Assembly (NCBI GenBank): GCA_942493375.1
Contig: OW818698.1
Coordinates: 5,766,001-5,830,000 of the forward strand
Length of the DNA: 64,000 nt
Direction of reading: 5' to 3'
Source: G942493375 sp942493375
GTDB lineage: Bacteria; Armatimonadota; UBA5829
In this document: positions 52,572 through 60,752 of the stretch, piece after piece
How the letters are laid out: each line of letters begins with the position of its first letter
Numbering within the stretch: position 1 is the first letter of the stretch
Notes under the pieces: generated by a model
Told to the model about the DNA's origin: nothing
Database searches by the model: none
The model's input: the letters and a program-made list of their open reading frames with translations, nothing else
Made by a program: the position numbers and the translations under genes

Positions 52572-53231
52572 ATGGCAATTACATTCTCGAGGATAATCGA
52601 TATTACTCAGCCTTTGTATCACCATTGCCCGGGTAATCCTGGGTTTCCTCCAATGGAGGTTGTGCAGGAGATGTGGGCGGATGAGTGCGGATGGAATGCT
52701 GAAAAGCTGAGTTTTCATACCCACATAGGCACCCACATGGACTCCCCCGGACACCGCAAAAACAGTGGCCGGACAATAGACCAGATGCCGCCGGACACAT
52801 TCATTGGCCCTGCAACAGCAATTGACCTATTCAATAAGCAGCCCGATGAACCAATCCTGGTTTCGGATTTGGAACCATATGCTGCAAATTTAAACCCAAT
52901 AGTCCTGCTTTGCACAGGCTGGGGATTAAAAAGAGCCAAGACCGATGATTACAACTTCCACTCCCCCTGGCTTTCAGTAGAAGCAGCCCAGTGGCTGGTT
53001 GATCACAAAGTCCGTGGAGCAGGAATAGACCACTTCAGCATAGGAGGAGCCAACCCAAACAATGTAGCCCCACCACACGACATCCTCCTGGACGCCGGCG
53101 TCTACATCCTCGAAGAGCTATATCTGCCGAGGGAAATATTAACATTCCAGAACCTGCACGTAATAGCCCTGCCAATCCTACTCCAAAACGGCAGCGGCGC
53201 CCCGGCAAGAGCGTTGGTTGTGGAGTGCTAG
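52572..53231 (+). CDS. Cyclase-family metal-dependent hydrolase
   Basis: A 219-residue member of the cyclase/kynurenine formamidase superfamily. HTHIGTHMDSPGH (residues 49-61) is the metal-binding signature HxGTHxDxPxH. Members hydrolyse cyclic amides, isatin or lactone-like bonds. In this catabolic cluster an aldonolactone or similar ring opening is a reasonable guess, but unproved. GGAGG lies 6 bp before ATG 52572. The gene ends just before the large hairpin array. Confidence 0.88.
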   Translation: MAITFSRIIDITQPLYHHCPGNPGFPPMEVVQEMWADECGWNAEKLSFHTHIGTHMDSPGHRKNSGRTIDQMPPDTFIGPATAIDLFNKQPDEPILVSDLEPYAANLNPIVLLCTGWGLKRAKTDDYNFHSPWLSVEAAQWLVDHKVRGAGIDHFSIGGANPNNVAPPHDILLDAGVYILEELYLPREILTFQNLHVIALPILLQNGSGAPARALVVEC

Positions 53232-53304
53232 AAGTCACATTAAATATCATTCAAAAAACCTGTTATCCATAGTGATGCACAATACAATCCTGAGTAACGC
53301 ACAA

Positions 53305-53896
53305 TGTCATCCTGAGGAACGAAGGATCTGCTTTTGGGCCTTCGCCTTAAGCCTGTAAAAGCAGATTCTTCATTGCATTCAGAATGACAACCTTTACGGC
53401 GTTTCGAGGTGACGACTAGGGGAATGTTACGCACGATGTCATCCAGTGTAACCCACAATGTCATCCTGAGTAACGCACAATGTCATCCTGAAGGATGAAG
53501 GATCTGCTTTTGAGCCTTCGCCTTATGCCTTGAAAAACAGATTCTTCATTGCATTCAGAATGACAACCTTTACGGCGTTTCGAGGTGACGACTAGGGGAA
53601 TGTTACGCACAATGTCATCCAGTGTAACCCACAATGTCATCCCGAGTAACGCACAATGTCATCCTGAAGGATGAAGGATCTGCTTTTGAGTCTTCGTCTT
53701 AAGCCTGTAAAAGCAGATTCTTCATTGCATTCAGAATGACAACCTTTACGGCGTTTCGAGGTGACGACTAGGGGAATGTTACGCACGATGTCATCCTGAG
53801 TAACGCACAATGTCATCCTGAAGGATGAAGGATCTGCTTTTTAGTCTTTGCCTTAAGTCTGAAAAACCAGACTCCTCATGTGATTCCGAGTGACAT
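53305..53896. repeat. Hairpin array, part 1: four 86-bp units
   Basis: Units at 53305-53390, 53481-53566, 53657-53742 and 53811-53896 each span exactly 86 bp, from TGTCATCCTG to AGAATGACAA (the fourth is degenerate at its 3' end). Spacers of 90, 90 and 68 bp contain CCTTTACGGCGTTTCGAGGT, GACGACTAGGGGAATGTTAC and truncated words GTCATCCAGTGTAACCCACA. The gap 53232-53955 holds only this array and the start region of the GIY-YIG gene. Confidence 0.95.
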
Positions 53897-53955
53897 TTTA
53901 CAATTTTGCTGCAAGGTTCTAAAATACTGGCATAATAACCCAAGGGGGCACAACA

Positions 53956-54273
53956 ATGGCAAAGAAGTGCACCTATCATGTTTACATTATGGCAAGCCGT
54001 TCCCGCACATTGTATATAGGAGTGACTTCAGACCTATCCCGACGTGTTTGGGAACACAAAGCCGGAGCCATCCCAGGCTTCACCTGTAAATATCAGATAA
54101 AAAGGCTAGTATACTTTGAAGAGACAAGTGACATCAACGCTGCTATTTTACGCGAAAAACAATTAAAAGGTTGGCTTCGCAGTAAAAAGATTGCCCTAAT
54201 AGAATCAATCAATCCAACATGGAGCGACCTAAGCGAAGAGTGGTATGAGAAACCAGAGCAACATCCAACCTGA
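53956..54273 (+). CDS. Small GIY-YIG endonuclease inside the hairpin array
   Basis: A 105-residue single-domain GIY-YIG nuclease. YHVYIM (8-13) and LYIG (19-22) form the GIY-YIG strand pair, RRVWEHK supplies the conserved Arg 30 and His 34, and the catalytic Glu is in REKQLKGW (Glu 67). The domain alone fills the protein, as in the YhbQ/UvrC-N-like solitary family. Such proteins cut DNA in a metal-dependent way, but the role of solitary members is poorly known. ATG 53956 follows AAGGGGGC. Palindromic units flank it directly: one ends 59 bp upstream and the next begins 55 bp downstream. This setting suggests a link between the nuclease and the repeats. Confidence 0.92.
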   Translation: MAKKCTYHVYIMASRSRTLYIGVTSDLSRRVWEHKAGAIPGFTCKYQIKRLVYFEETSDINAAILREKQLKGWLRSKKIALIESINPTWSDLSEEWYEKPEQHPT

Positions 54274-54327
54274 GCAACAATATTCTCCATTATGGAGAAT
54301 ATACAATGTCATCCTGAGTAACCCACA

Positions 54328-55232
54328 ATGTCATCCTGAAGGATGAAGGATCTGCTTTTGAGTTTTCGCCTTAAGCCTGTAAAAACAGATTCTTCATTGC
54401 ATTCAGAATGACAACCTTTGCGACGTTTCGAGTTGACGACTAGGGAATGTTACGCAGGGATGCCATCCAGTGTAACCCACAATGTCATCCTGAAGTATGA
54501 AGGATCTGCTTTTGAGCCTTCGCCTTATGCCTGGAAAAACAGATTCTTCATTGCATTCAGAATGACAACCTCTGCAGTGTATTTTAAGTGACTACAAGCG
54601 GAGTGTTACCCACAATGTCATCCTGAGGGACGAAGGATCTGCTTTTGAACCTTAGTCTTATGCCTGGAAAAGCAGATTCTTCATTGCATTCAGAATGACA
54701 ATCTTTGCAGTGTATTTTAAGTGACTACAAGCGGAGTGTTACCCACAATGTCATCCTGAAGGATGAAGGATCTGCTTTTGAGTCTTCGCCTTAAGCCTGT
54801 AAAAACAGATTCTTCATTGCATTCAGAATGACAACCTTTGCAGTGTATTTTAAGTGACTACAAGCGGAGTGCAACCCACAATGTCATCTTGAAGGATGAA
54901 GGATCTGCTTTTGAGCCTTCGCCTTATGCCTGTAAAAACAGATTCTTCATTGCATTCAGAATGACAACCTTTGCAGTGTATTTTAAGTGACTACAAGCGG
55001 AGTGCAACCCACAATGTCATCCTGAAGGATGAAGGATCTGCTTTTGAGTCTTCGCCTTATGCCTTGAAAAACAGATTCTTCATTGCATTCAGAATGACAA
55101 CCTTTGCGGTGTTTCGAAGTGACTACTAGGGTAGTGTTATGCACAATGTCATCCTGAAGGATGAAGGATCTGCTTTTGAACTTTAGCCTTATGCCTGGAA
55201 AAGCAGATTCTTCATTGCATTCAGGATGACAA
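54328..55232. repeat. Hairpin array, part 2: seven 86-bp units
   Basis: Units at 54328-54413, 54483-54568, 54616-54701, 54749-54834, 54882-54967, 55015-55100 and 55147-55232 are each 86 bp. The last five intervals are 132-133 bp, giving a near-perfect tandem satellite. The spacer of about 47 bp reads CCTTTGCAGTGTATTTTAAG, GTGACTACAAGCGGAGTG and TACCCACAA. Left arms read GAAGGATGAAGGATCTGC, whereas right arms are complements of a different version, GAATGCAATGAAGAATCTG. It fills 54274-55241; no other gene is present. Confidence 0.95.
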
Positions 55233-55241
55233 TCTCACGCC

Positions 55242-56081
55242 CTAAATCCCCGGTATATACCCAACCCCCAGGCTTGCTGTTGCTTCGTTTCTGAAGTCGG
55301 AGATTAGGGACATTAGGGAGGTTGTGCCGCCGTCGGCTACTATTGTTTGTCCTATTATGTAACCACACTCATCTGAACACAGGAATGCAGCCAGTCTGCC
55401 GATTTCAACGCTGTCTCCTGAGCGACCTAACGGGATTTTATCGTATGCAGTCTTTTTGGCATCTTCTTCACTTGTTATGTTAGATTTGAAATAATTTGGC
55501 ACTACTACCATCCCCGGGGCGATGGCGTTGACTCTGATACCCATGTGGGCGAGTTCAACTGCCAGGGACCTTGTGTAAGCCATGATCGCGCCTTTGGTTC
55601 CGGCGTATACAGAATGCTCTGGTGCTCCGGATAGGCCGTGGACGGATGTCAGGTTGACTATCGCCCCTCCGCCATGCTTGATCATATCTTCCACAACAAC
55701 CTGTGTAAGGAAGAACTGGGCCTTGATGTTAACGTTATAAGTGGTGTCATACTGCTCTTTAGTTACTTTTAGAAAACGCTTGTTGAATGTAATTCCAGCG
55801 TTGTTAACCAGGCAGTCGATTCCGCCCAGGAAGTCTATAGCCTTATGCCCGAGTTCTTCCACTTGATCGACATCGCAGAAATCAGCTTTGATTGCGATTG
55901 CTTTCTTGCCCATTGCCTTGATTTTTTCTACAGACTCTTCAGCACCGGCAGCGCTGTGGGAGTAGTGCAGGACGACATCTGCACCTTCTCGTGCAAACTC
56001 CAATGCAATCTCATGTCCGATCCCTGTTCCGGAACCGGTTACCAGCGCTCTTTTACCCTCTAATCTCAATTCATTGCCCAT
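55242..56081 (-). CDS. Classical short-chain dehydrogenase/reductase
   Basis: A 279-residue SDR with TGSGTGIG, CLVNNAG, NLTSVHG and the catalytic YAGTK, so the active site is complete. The C-terminal extension after IVADGGTTSLM is about 25 residues longer than usual. Likely a sugar or polyol dehydrogenase. GGAG lies 10 bp upstream of ATG 56081. It begins 13 bp after the racemase gene, forming a two-gene minus-strand operon, and its stop lies 10 bp from the hairpin array. Confidence 0.9.
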   Translation of the reverse strand: MGNELRLEGKRALVTGSGTGIGHEIALEFAREGADVVLHYSHSAAGAEESVEKIKAMGKKAIAIKADFCDVDQVEELGHKAIDFLGGIDCLVNNAGITFNKRFLKVTKEQYDTTYNVNIKAQFFLTQVVVEDMIKHGGGAIVNLTSVHGLSGAPEHSVYAGTKGAIMAYTRSLAVELAHMGIRVNAIAPGMVVVPNYFKSNITSEEDAKKTAYDKIPLGRSGDSVEIGRLAAFLCSDECGYIIGQTIVADGGTTSLMSLISDFRNEATASLGVGYIPGI

Positions 56082-56094
56082 GTTATCTATCTCC

Positions 56095-57357
56095 TTACTT
56101 AATAGTGCATATCATTTTCGATGCTTTATATAGTACGTTTATGCTTGCAGATTTACCGTGTCTCTTTAATGCAATTTCCAAAGCAGTAGCAGGATCAGGT
56201 GCCCAGGCAAATCCCATTGCTCTGGTTTCATCCTCCGTAATGCCTTTTGTAACCAGGATTCCGGGTCCCTTGTCCAGGAGCTGTGCTCCAAGGAACAGGT
56301 TGCCGGCGATGCATTTGTCTATCTTGTCCTGCTCAACCATCCGGCGAATTTGTTCTGTTCTGATGTAACCTACAGTTGTGAGCTCATGGTGCTGCGAGCT
56401 GGTGCCTTCAGGGCAGGGAGTTACAAGAATAACTGTCCCCCCTGGTTTTGCTGCAGAGTAGGCAACATTCATTCCCTTCAGTGCCTGCCAGAAGTCGATA
56501 TCTGCCGGGTATGCATCTGCAATAACAATGTCTGCCAGCTCATTGATCTTCACTTCACAGATCTTCAACGCAGCTTCGCACGCAGCCTTATGTGCAAGGA
56601 CCGGGTGACCGGCGAATGCTCCAGCAAGATGGTTTCCGTCTCCTCCAGGAACATCGTTCAAAATGAACTTGAGCCCGGCTTTTAACGAGAACTCATCGAT
56701 TGCCCCACGCACTGCATTTTCCCTGTGGGCATACAACATTCCTTCAGCAACTTCATTAGATAGCCAGTGCACTTCGCCCACAGTCTCGCAGTCAGCGCAG
56801 CCAGGGACAATTATCTTCCCGCCGCCACCAAAACCTGCAATCATATGAGCAATAGTCTGCCCGATACCGATGACATAGTCAGCATCCGATATTTCATGAT
56901 GCACCCGGATAGGGCAGCCCTGGGATGAGACTCCAACCTCCCGATAGCTGCTCCTGTCCTGCCAGACCGGGTTGACCATCCGATAGTTAGCAACGACCTC
57001 AGAGGTGTATTTGCTCTCCATCTCCTCATTGCTCATAGGCCGATGCGTGCCCAGTGCAATCAGAATAGTTATGCTCTCTCGAGAAACCTCTGCCTTATGC
57101 AGCTCAGCAAGCACAAGCGGAAGCATCAGGTCAGTCCGCGTAGACCGGCTGCTGTCATCAACCGCAATAGTAACCCGCATCCCCGGCTTAACTTCATCAC
57201 TCAGCTTTCCGCAGCCGATTGGAGAAGCAAGCGCATCCAGCACCATCTCTTCATCACTTCTATCGCAACTCTGCTCCGGCATTGTATAGACTTTAGCATT
57301 ACAGAAGTCCGGTATATTAAGATCAGCAAAATCATCATATGGAAAACTATATCTCAT
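56095..57357 (-). CDS. LarA-type nickel-dependent racemase/epimerase
   Basis: A 420-residue DUF2088/LarA family enzyme. The residues that hold the nickel-pincer nucleotide in lactate racemase are all present with a constant offset of three: His 105 (LGTHRP), His 171 (TIAHMIAG), Lys 181 (FGGGGKIIVPG) and His 197 (GEVHWLS), matching His 108, His 174, Lys 184 and His 200 of the Lactobacillus enzyme. It should racemise or epimerise a 2-hydroxy acid or sugar acid. The cofactor-making LarB, LarC and LarE genes are not in the window. GAGGG precedes ATG 57357. It is coupled to the downstream SDR, which may act on the product. Confidence 0.88.
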   Translation of the reverse strand: MRYSFPYDDFADLNIPDFCNAKVYTMPEQSCDRSDEEMVLDALASPIGCGKLSDEVKPGMRVTIAVDDSSRSTRTDLMLPLVLAELHKAEVSRESITILIALGTHRPMSNEEMESKYTSEVVANYRMVNPVWQDRSSYREVGVSSQGCPIRVHHEISDADYVIGIGQTIAHMIAGFGGGGKIIVPGCADCETVGEVHWLSNEVAEGMLYAHRENAVRGAIDEFSLKAGLKFILNDVPGGDGNHLAGAFAGHPVLAHKAACEAALKICEVKINELADIVIADAYPADIDFWQALKGMNVAYSAAKPGGTVILVTPCPEGTSSQHHELTTVGYIRTEQIRRMVEQDKIDKCIAGNLFLGAQLLDKGPGILVTKGITEDETRAMGFAWAPDPATALEIALKRHGKSASINVLYKASKMICTIK

Positions 57358-57671
57358 AAAAACCCTCGATCAATTGATAATTGATAATGGATAATTGACA
57401 ATCAACAACATACAATCCAATTCCCTGGCGGAGTACCGCACTTATTCCCCCTTTGAAGGGGGGTAGGGGGGATGTGAACCCCGAAAATGGGTCTATAAAC
57501 CAAAACTGTAGATTGTCGACAGTCCTATTGGACATTATAAAGCATATGTGTTATTCTCTCCAAAGGCACCTTCAAAATTGCGGCGCGTAGCCAATATGTA
57601 GAGTTCGACGGAAGGTGACTTTAATCCTCATAAGATATGCAATTTTAATCAGAAGCTCGAAAGGATTTCTA
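57358..57671. other. Divergent intergenic region with three repeat fragments
   Basis: This 314-bp gap separates the racemase and cupin genes. It contains a single arm of the AATTGAT short-period family (57369-57400), and a G-rich element at 57444-57480 that is identical over 37 bp to 62248-62284. Between them CAATCCAATTCCC is followed by an 18-bp insert flanked by ATTCCC on both sides. No clear promoter is seen. AAAGGA upstream of 57672 is the cupin ribosome binding site. Confidence 0.6.
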
Positions 57672-58100
57672 ATGGCACACGCAAAAGTAGTATATCCGGA
57701 AAAAGTAATGCCGTTCATCGCTCCAGGCTGCGAGAACCTGTATAGCTCACGCATGATGATTGACCTGTTCAACTGTGGAAGTGAAAAGATCCAGGTAAAC
57801 CACGGTGTAGTAGAGCCTGGTAAAGCACTTCCCGGTGCTGCACACGAAGGCCACGATGAGGTTTACGTCATTCTGAAAGGAAACGCCAGACTCGATATGG
57901 GTGGCGAGAACTATGAACTCAAACCGGGAACAGTAGTATTCATCCCCGCTGGCACTTTCCATGCGATACATAATGAAGAGAGTCCTGACACTCTAGAGCT
58001 GGTAACAGTCTGGGCCGGTCAACCTGCAAAAGGCGCCAACGAATTATACGATATGCGCCTTGAAGAGTGGGGCACAACTTACCGGGAGATAGAAGAGTAG
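57672..58100 (+). CDS. Cupin-domain protein
   Basis: A 142-residue single-domain cupin. Motif 1 is AHEGHDEVYVILKG and motif 2 is PGTVVFIPAGTFHAI, giving the three His and one Glu that bind a metal. ATG 57672 with AAAGGA upstream is preferred to an earlier start at 57615. Such cupins act as sugar isomerases, epimerases or small dioxygenases, and here the neighbours point to sugar metabolism. It heads the plus-strand run cupin, kinase, deoC, SDR, aldehyde dehydrogenase. Confidence 0.85.
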   Translation: MAHAKVVYPEKVMPFIAPGCENLYSSRMMIDLFNCGSEKIQVNHGVVEPGKALPGAAHEGHDEVYVILKGNARLDMGGENYELKPGTVVFIPAGTFHAIHNEESPDTLELVTVWAGQPAKGANELYDMRLEEWGTTYREIEE

Positions 58101-58110
58101 TCATCGGTAA

Positions 58111-58174
58111 TTTGTCATTCTGAACGCAGTGAAGAATCTTAAAGCAGATTCTTCACTGCGTTCAGAATGACAAA
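58111..58174. repeat. Perfect 29-bp hairpin of the GTCATTCTGAACGCAG subtype
   Basis: Arms 58111-58139 and 58146-58174 are perfectly complementary with a 6-nt loop. The arm is TTTGTCATTCTGAACGCAGT then GAAGAATCT, matching the right-arm version used in the 86-bp array units rather than the left-arm version. Confidence 0.9.
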
Positions 58175-58232
58175 ACTCCCAGTAGACTGTATTGTAACCA
58201 TACATATCATGAAGCTCAAGGAATGGTGATAG

Positions 58233-59162
58233 ATGGCTGGTAAAATTGTTTTTGCGGGGAGCTGCGTGACAGCAATGACTATGACCTGTCAGCGCTTTCC
58301 TAATATAGGTGAAACTATTACTGCAGGTGGTTTCCACACTGAGACAGGCGGTAAAGGCACCAATCAGGCGCTTACTGCTTCCAGGTTGGGGAGCGAAGTT
58401 ATATTGATTGCCTGTGTTGGTAATGATGCGTTCGGTCAGAGCATTCTGGGCACACACAAGGATTTCGGTGTCAATATTGCAGGTGTGCGTATACATCCGA
58501 CTGTTCCTACAGGGACTGCATTTATATTAGTAAATAGCGACGGCAACAATATGATATCGGTAGCCCTTGGAGCAAATGGCCAACTGAAATCCGATGATAT
58601 CGACAACAACCTGCAGCACTTGAAAGATGCAGACCTGATAGGTTTCCAGCTTGAGACCCCTATGGAATACGTTGAATACGGTGTCCGCAAGGCTTCAGAG
58701 ATGGGAATCCGCACAGTTCTGGACCCGGCGCCGGCAAGACCCTTGGCTGAGTTACTGTATCCCTGCCTGGATTTCATAAAGCCGAATGAAGTAGAAGCCT
58801 CGCTGCTGACCGGGATCGAAGTCACTGACTGCAACTCTGCATTTGCTGCTGCTCAGTGGTTCCTGGACAAGGGTGTGAAAAATGCGATGGTTACCCTTGG
58901 AGAACAGGGCGTTGTAATCATGAACAAGGACCTAAAAGAGCACCTGATGCCTCCAGCAGTAACCCCAAAAGACCCAACAGCAGCCGGTGACATCTTCTGC
59001 GGTGCCTTCATGCACGGCCTGGCAAGCGGTCAGGATTTACTGGAATCTGCAAGATTTGCAGTATACGCTTCTGCGCTCTCAGTCCAAACCCTGGGCAGCA
59101 CAGAAGCCATACCAACCAATGAACAGGTTCTTACATTTATCGAGAGTAATGGACAGAAGTAA
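58233..59162 (+). CDS. Ribokinase-family (PfkB) sugar kinase
   Basis: A 309-residue kinase. ETGGKGTNQALTASRLG (from residue 37) is the first PfkB/ribokinase signature and DPTAAGDIFCGAF (247-259) the second, with catalytic Asp 253. Length and motifs match ribokinase, which makes ribose 5-phosphate. As deoC follows directly, it may instead be a deoxyribokinase that makes 2-deoxyribose 5-phosphate. The ribosome binding site GGTGA lies close to ATG 58233. It is probably co-transcribed with deoC despite a 98-bp repeat between them. Confidence 0.9.
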   Translation: MAGKIVFAGSCVTAMTMTCQRFPNIGETITAGGFHTETGGKGTNQALTASRLGSEVILIACVGNDAFGQSILGTHKDFGVNIAGVRIHPTVPTGTAFILVNSDGNNMISVALGANGQLKSDDIDNNLQHLKDADLIGFQLETPMEYVEYGVRKASEMGIRTVLDPAPARPLAELLYPCLDFIKPNEVEASLLTGIEVTDCNSAFAAAQWFLDKGVKNAMVTLGEQGVVIMNKDLKEHLMPPAVTPKDPTAAGDIFCGAFMHGLASGQDLLESARFAVYASALSVQTLGSTEAIPTNEQVLTFIESNGQK

Positions 59163-59252
59163 TGGACAATTGATAATTGATAATTGACAATGATGCTTAC
59201 CGATTGCAGGCGTTTTTCATTATCAATTGTCCATTATCAATTATCAATTGAG
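59162..59252. repeat. Inverted pair of 7-bp tandem repeats (AATTGAT family)
   Basis: The left arm TGGACAATTGATAATTGATA continues to ATTGACAATGAT. The right arm ATTATCAATTGTCCATTATC continues to AATTATCAATTGA. The 7-bp unit AATTGAT is repeated within each arm. It fills the whole gap between the kinase and deoC. Confidence 0.85.
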
Positions 59253-59260
59253 GAGTTATT

Positions 59261-59941
59261 ATGTGGACTAAAGAGAAAGTTGCTTCTACTATTGATCATG
59301 CGGTTTTGAAGCCGTCTATGACTGATAAAGATATAGTCAAAGGCTGTCAGCTTGGCAGGAAATACCAGGTTGCCAGTGTCTGCGTGCGTCCGAGCGATGT
59401 TCCTACTGCTGCCAAGGAGCTTGAAGGCAGTGGAGTTAAAGTTTCCATGGTCGTAGGGTTTCCTCACGGGGCCAACCGCACCGAGGTCAAAGCTCTGGAA
59501 GCAAAGCTGGCGATAGCAGATGGCGCTCAGGAACTCGATATGGTAATGAACATCGGCAAGTTCCTGTCCGGACAGTATGATTATGTCCGTGATGACATCA
59601 AAGCCGTCGTCGCTGAAGCCCATCACCACAATGTGCTGGTCAAGGTGATATTTGAGACCTGTTATCTATCGCTCGAGCAGGTTGCTATGGCTACGGAGAT
59701 TGCAATCGAAGCTGGTGCGGATTTTGTAAAGACCTCCACCGGTTTCGCTGATGGTTCCGCTACCACTGAAGTAGTCGGTGTGATGATCAAGACCGCTGCT
59801 GGACGGATCAAAGTAAAGCCCTCCGGCGGGATCAGAGACTATGCAACAGCAGTAGGATATCTTGAGCAGGGCGCCGACCGCCTGGGAGTAGGATCCACCG
59901 AGGCAGTCCTTGAAGGCGCACCTGTTACTGACAATTATTGA
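59261..59941 (+). CDS. deoC: Deoxyribose-phosphate aldolase
   Basis: A 226-residue class I aldolase that splits 2-deoxy-D-ribose 5-phosphate into acetaldehyde and glyceraldehyde 3-phosphate. The Schiff-base lysine is Lys 157 in FVKTSTGF, with Asp 93 (ELDMVMNIG) and Lys 186 (VKPSGGIR) completing the active site. Length is typical. GAGGAG precedes ATG 59261. The kinase upstream, and the SDR and aldehyde dehydrogenase downstream, fit a pathway that consumes the acetaldehyde. Confidence 0.95.
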   Translation: MWTKEKVASTIDHAVLKPSMTDKDIVKGCQLGRKYQVASVCVRPSDVPTAAKELEGSGVKVSMVVGFPHGANRTEVKALEAKLAIADGAQELDMVMNIGKFLSGQYDYVRDDIKAVVAEAHHHNVLVKVIFETCYLSLEQVAMATEIAIEAGADFVKTSTGFADGSATTEVVGVMIKTAAGRIKVKPSGGIRDYATAVGYLEQGADRLGVGSTEAVLEGAPVTDNY

Positions 59942-59953
59942 GGGATAAATATA

Positions 59954-60751
59954 ATGTCTGAAAACACTAAATATAACCTGAAAGATAAAATTGCCATCGT
60001 TACCGGTTCAGCTGGTGGAATTGGAAAGGCCATTGCTACCTTGTTCGCTGCGAACGGAGCAACAGTGGTAGTTTCCGATGTCCAGGAAGAGCTTGGCAAG
60101 CAAACAGCTGAGGAACTAGGCGCCATATTCATCCCCTGCGATGTCAGCCAGATGGATCAAGTGAACATTCTGATTGATGAGACCGTAAAGAAATATGGGC
60201 GCCTGGATATTATGGTCAACAACGCCGGGATCAATTCGGGCACTAAAGAAGAGCGGGTTACTACGGACAAATACCCAATTGCAACCTGGCACAAGATAAT
60301 GAACATTGACCTGAACGGCACCTTCTACTGCTGCCAAAAAGCATCGCAGGTGATGGTGGAGCAGGGGTTCGGCAATATCGTCAACATCGCATCAGTCGCC
60401 GGAGTAGTTGCTCTGCGGCTGCAGGTTGGGTTTGTTGCAGCGAAGGCAGCTATTATCAAGATGACCGAAGCGATGGCGTGTGAACTGGGACCTCTGGGAT
60501 TGAGAGTGAATTGCGTCTCACCGGGTTCAACATTGACCGAAGGCACCCGCAAGCTTTTCTACTCGGAGAACAGTGCATTCAAGGAAATGGCTGACAGGGT
60601 TGTATCATTCATCCCGCAGGGCAGACCTGGTGAGGCCGAAGAGATTGCGGATGCAGTAGCGTTCTTATCCTCAGACTCAGCCAGCTATATCAACGGCCAC
60701 AATATCATAGTAGACGGCGGCTGGGTGTGCGGGTTTAATAGGGACTTTTGA
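59954..60751 (+). CDS. Short-chain dehydrogenase with Phe at the catalytic Tyr position
   Basis: A 265-residue SDR. The cofactor motif TGSAGGIG, MVNNAG, NIASVAG (Ser 147) and C-terminal INGHNIIVDGG are all standard. The usual YxxxK is replaced by FVAAK, so Phe 160 stands in place of the catalytic Tyr while Lys 164 is kept. If the base calls are right, ordinary hydride transfer would be impaired, and it may have altered chemistry or be a regulatory partner. GAGGGAT precedes ATG 59954, 12 bp after deoC, and the next gene starts 1 bp after its stop. Confidence 0.88.
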   Translation: MSENTKYNLKDKIAIVTGSAGGIGKAIATLFAANGATVVVSDVQEELGKQTAEELGAIFIPCDVSQMDQVNILIDETVKKYGRLDIMVNNAGINSGTKEERVTTDKYPIATWHKIMNIDLNGTFYCCQKASQVMVEQGFGNIVNIASVAGVVALRLQVGFVAAKAAIIKMTEAMACELGPLGLRVNCVSPGSTLTEGTRKLFYSENSAFKEMADRVVSFIPQGRPGEAEEIADAVAFLSSDSASYINGHNIIVDGGWVCGFNRDF

Positions 60752-60752
60752 G

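Noticed and set aside
53305..55232. Possible CRISPR array
   Set aside because: The units are 86-bp imperfect palindromes, much longer than CRISPR repeats. The spacers are near-identical rather than unique, and no cas gene is nearby.
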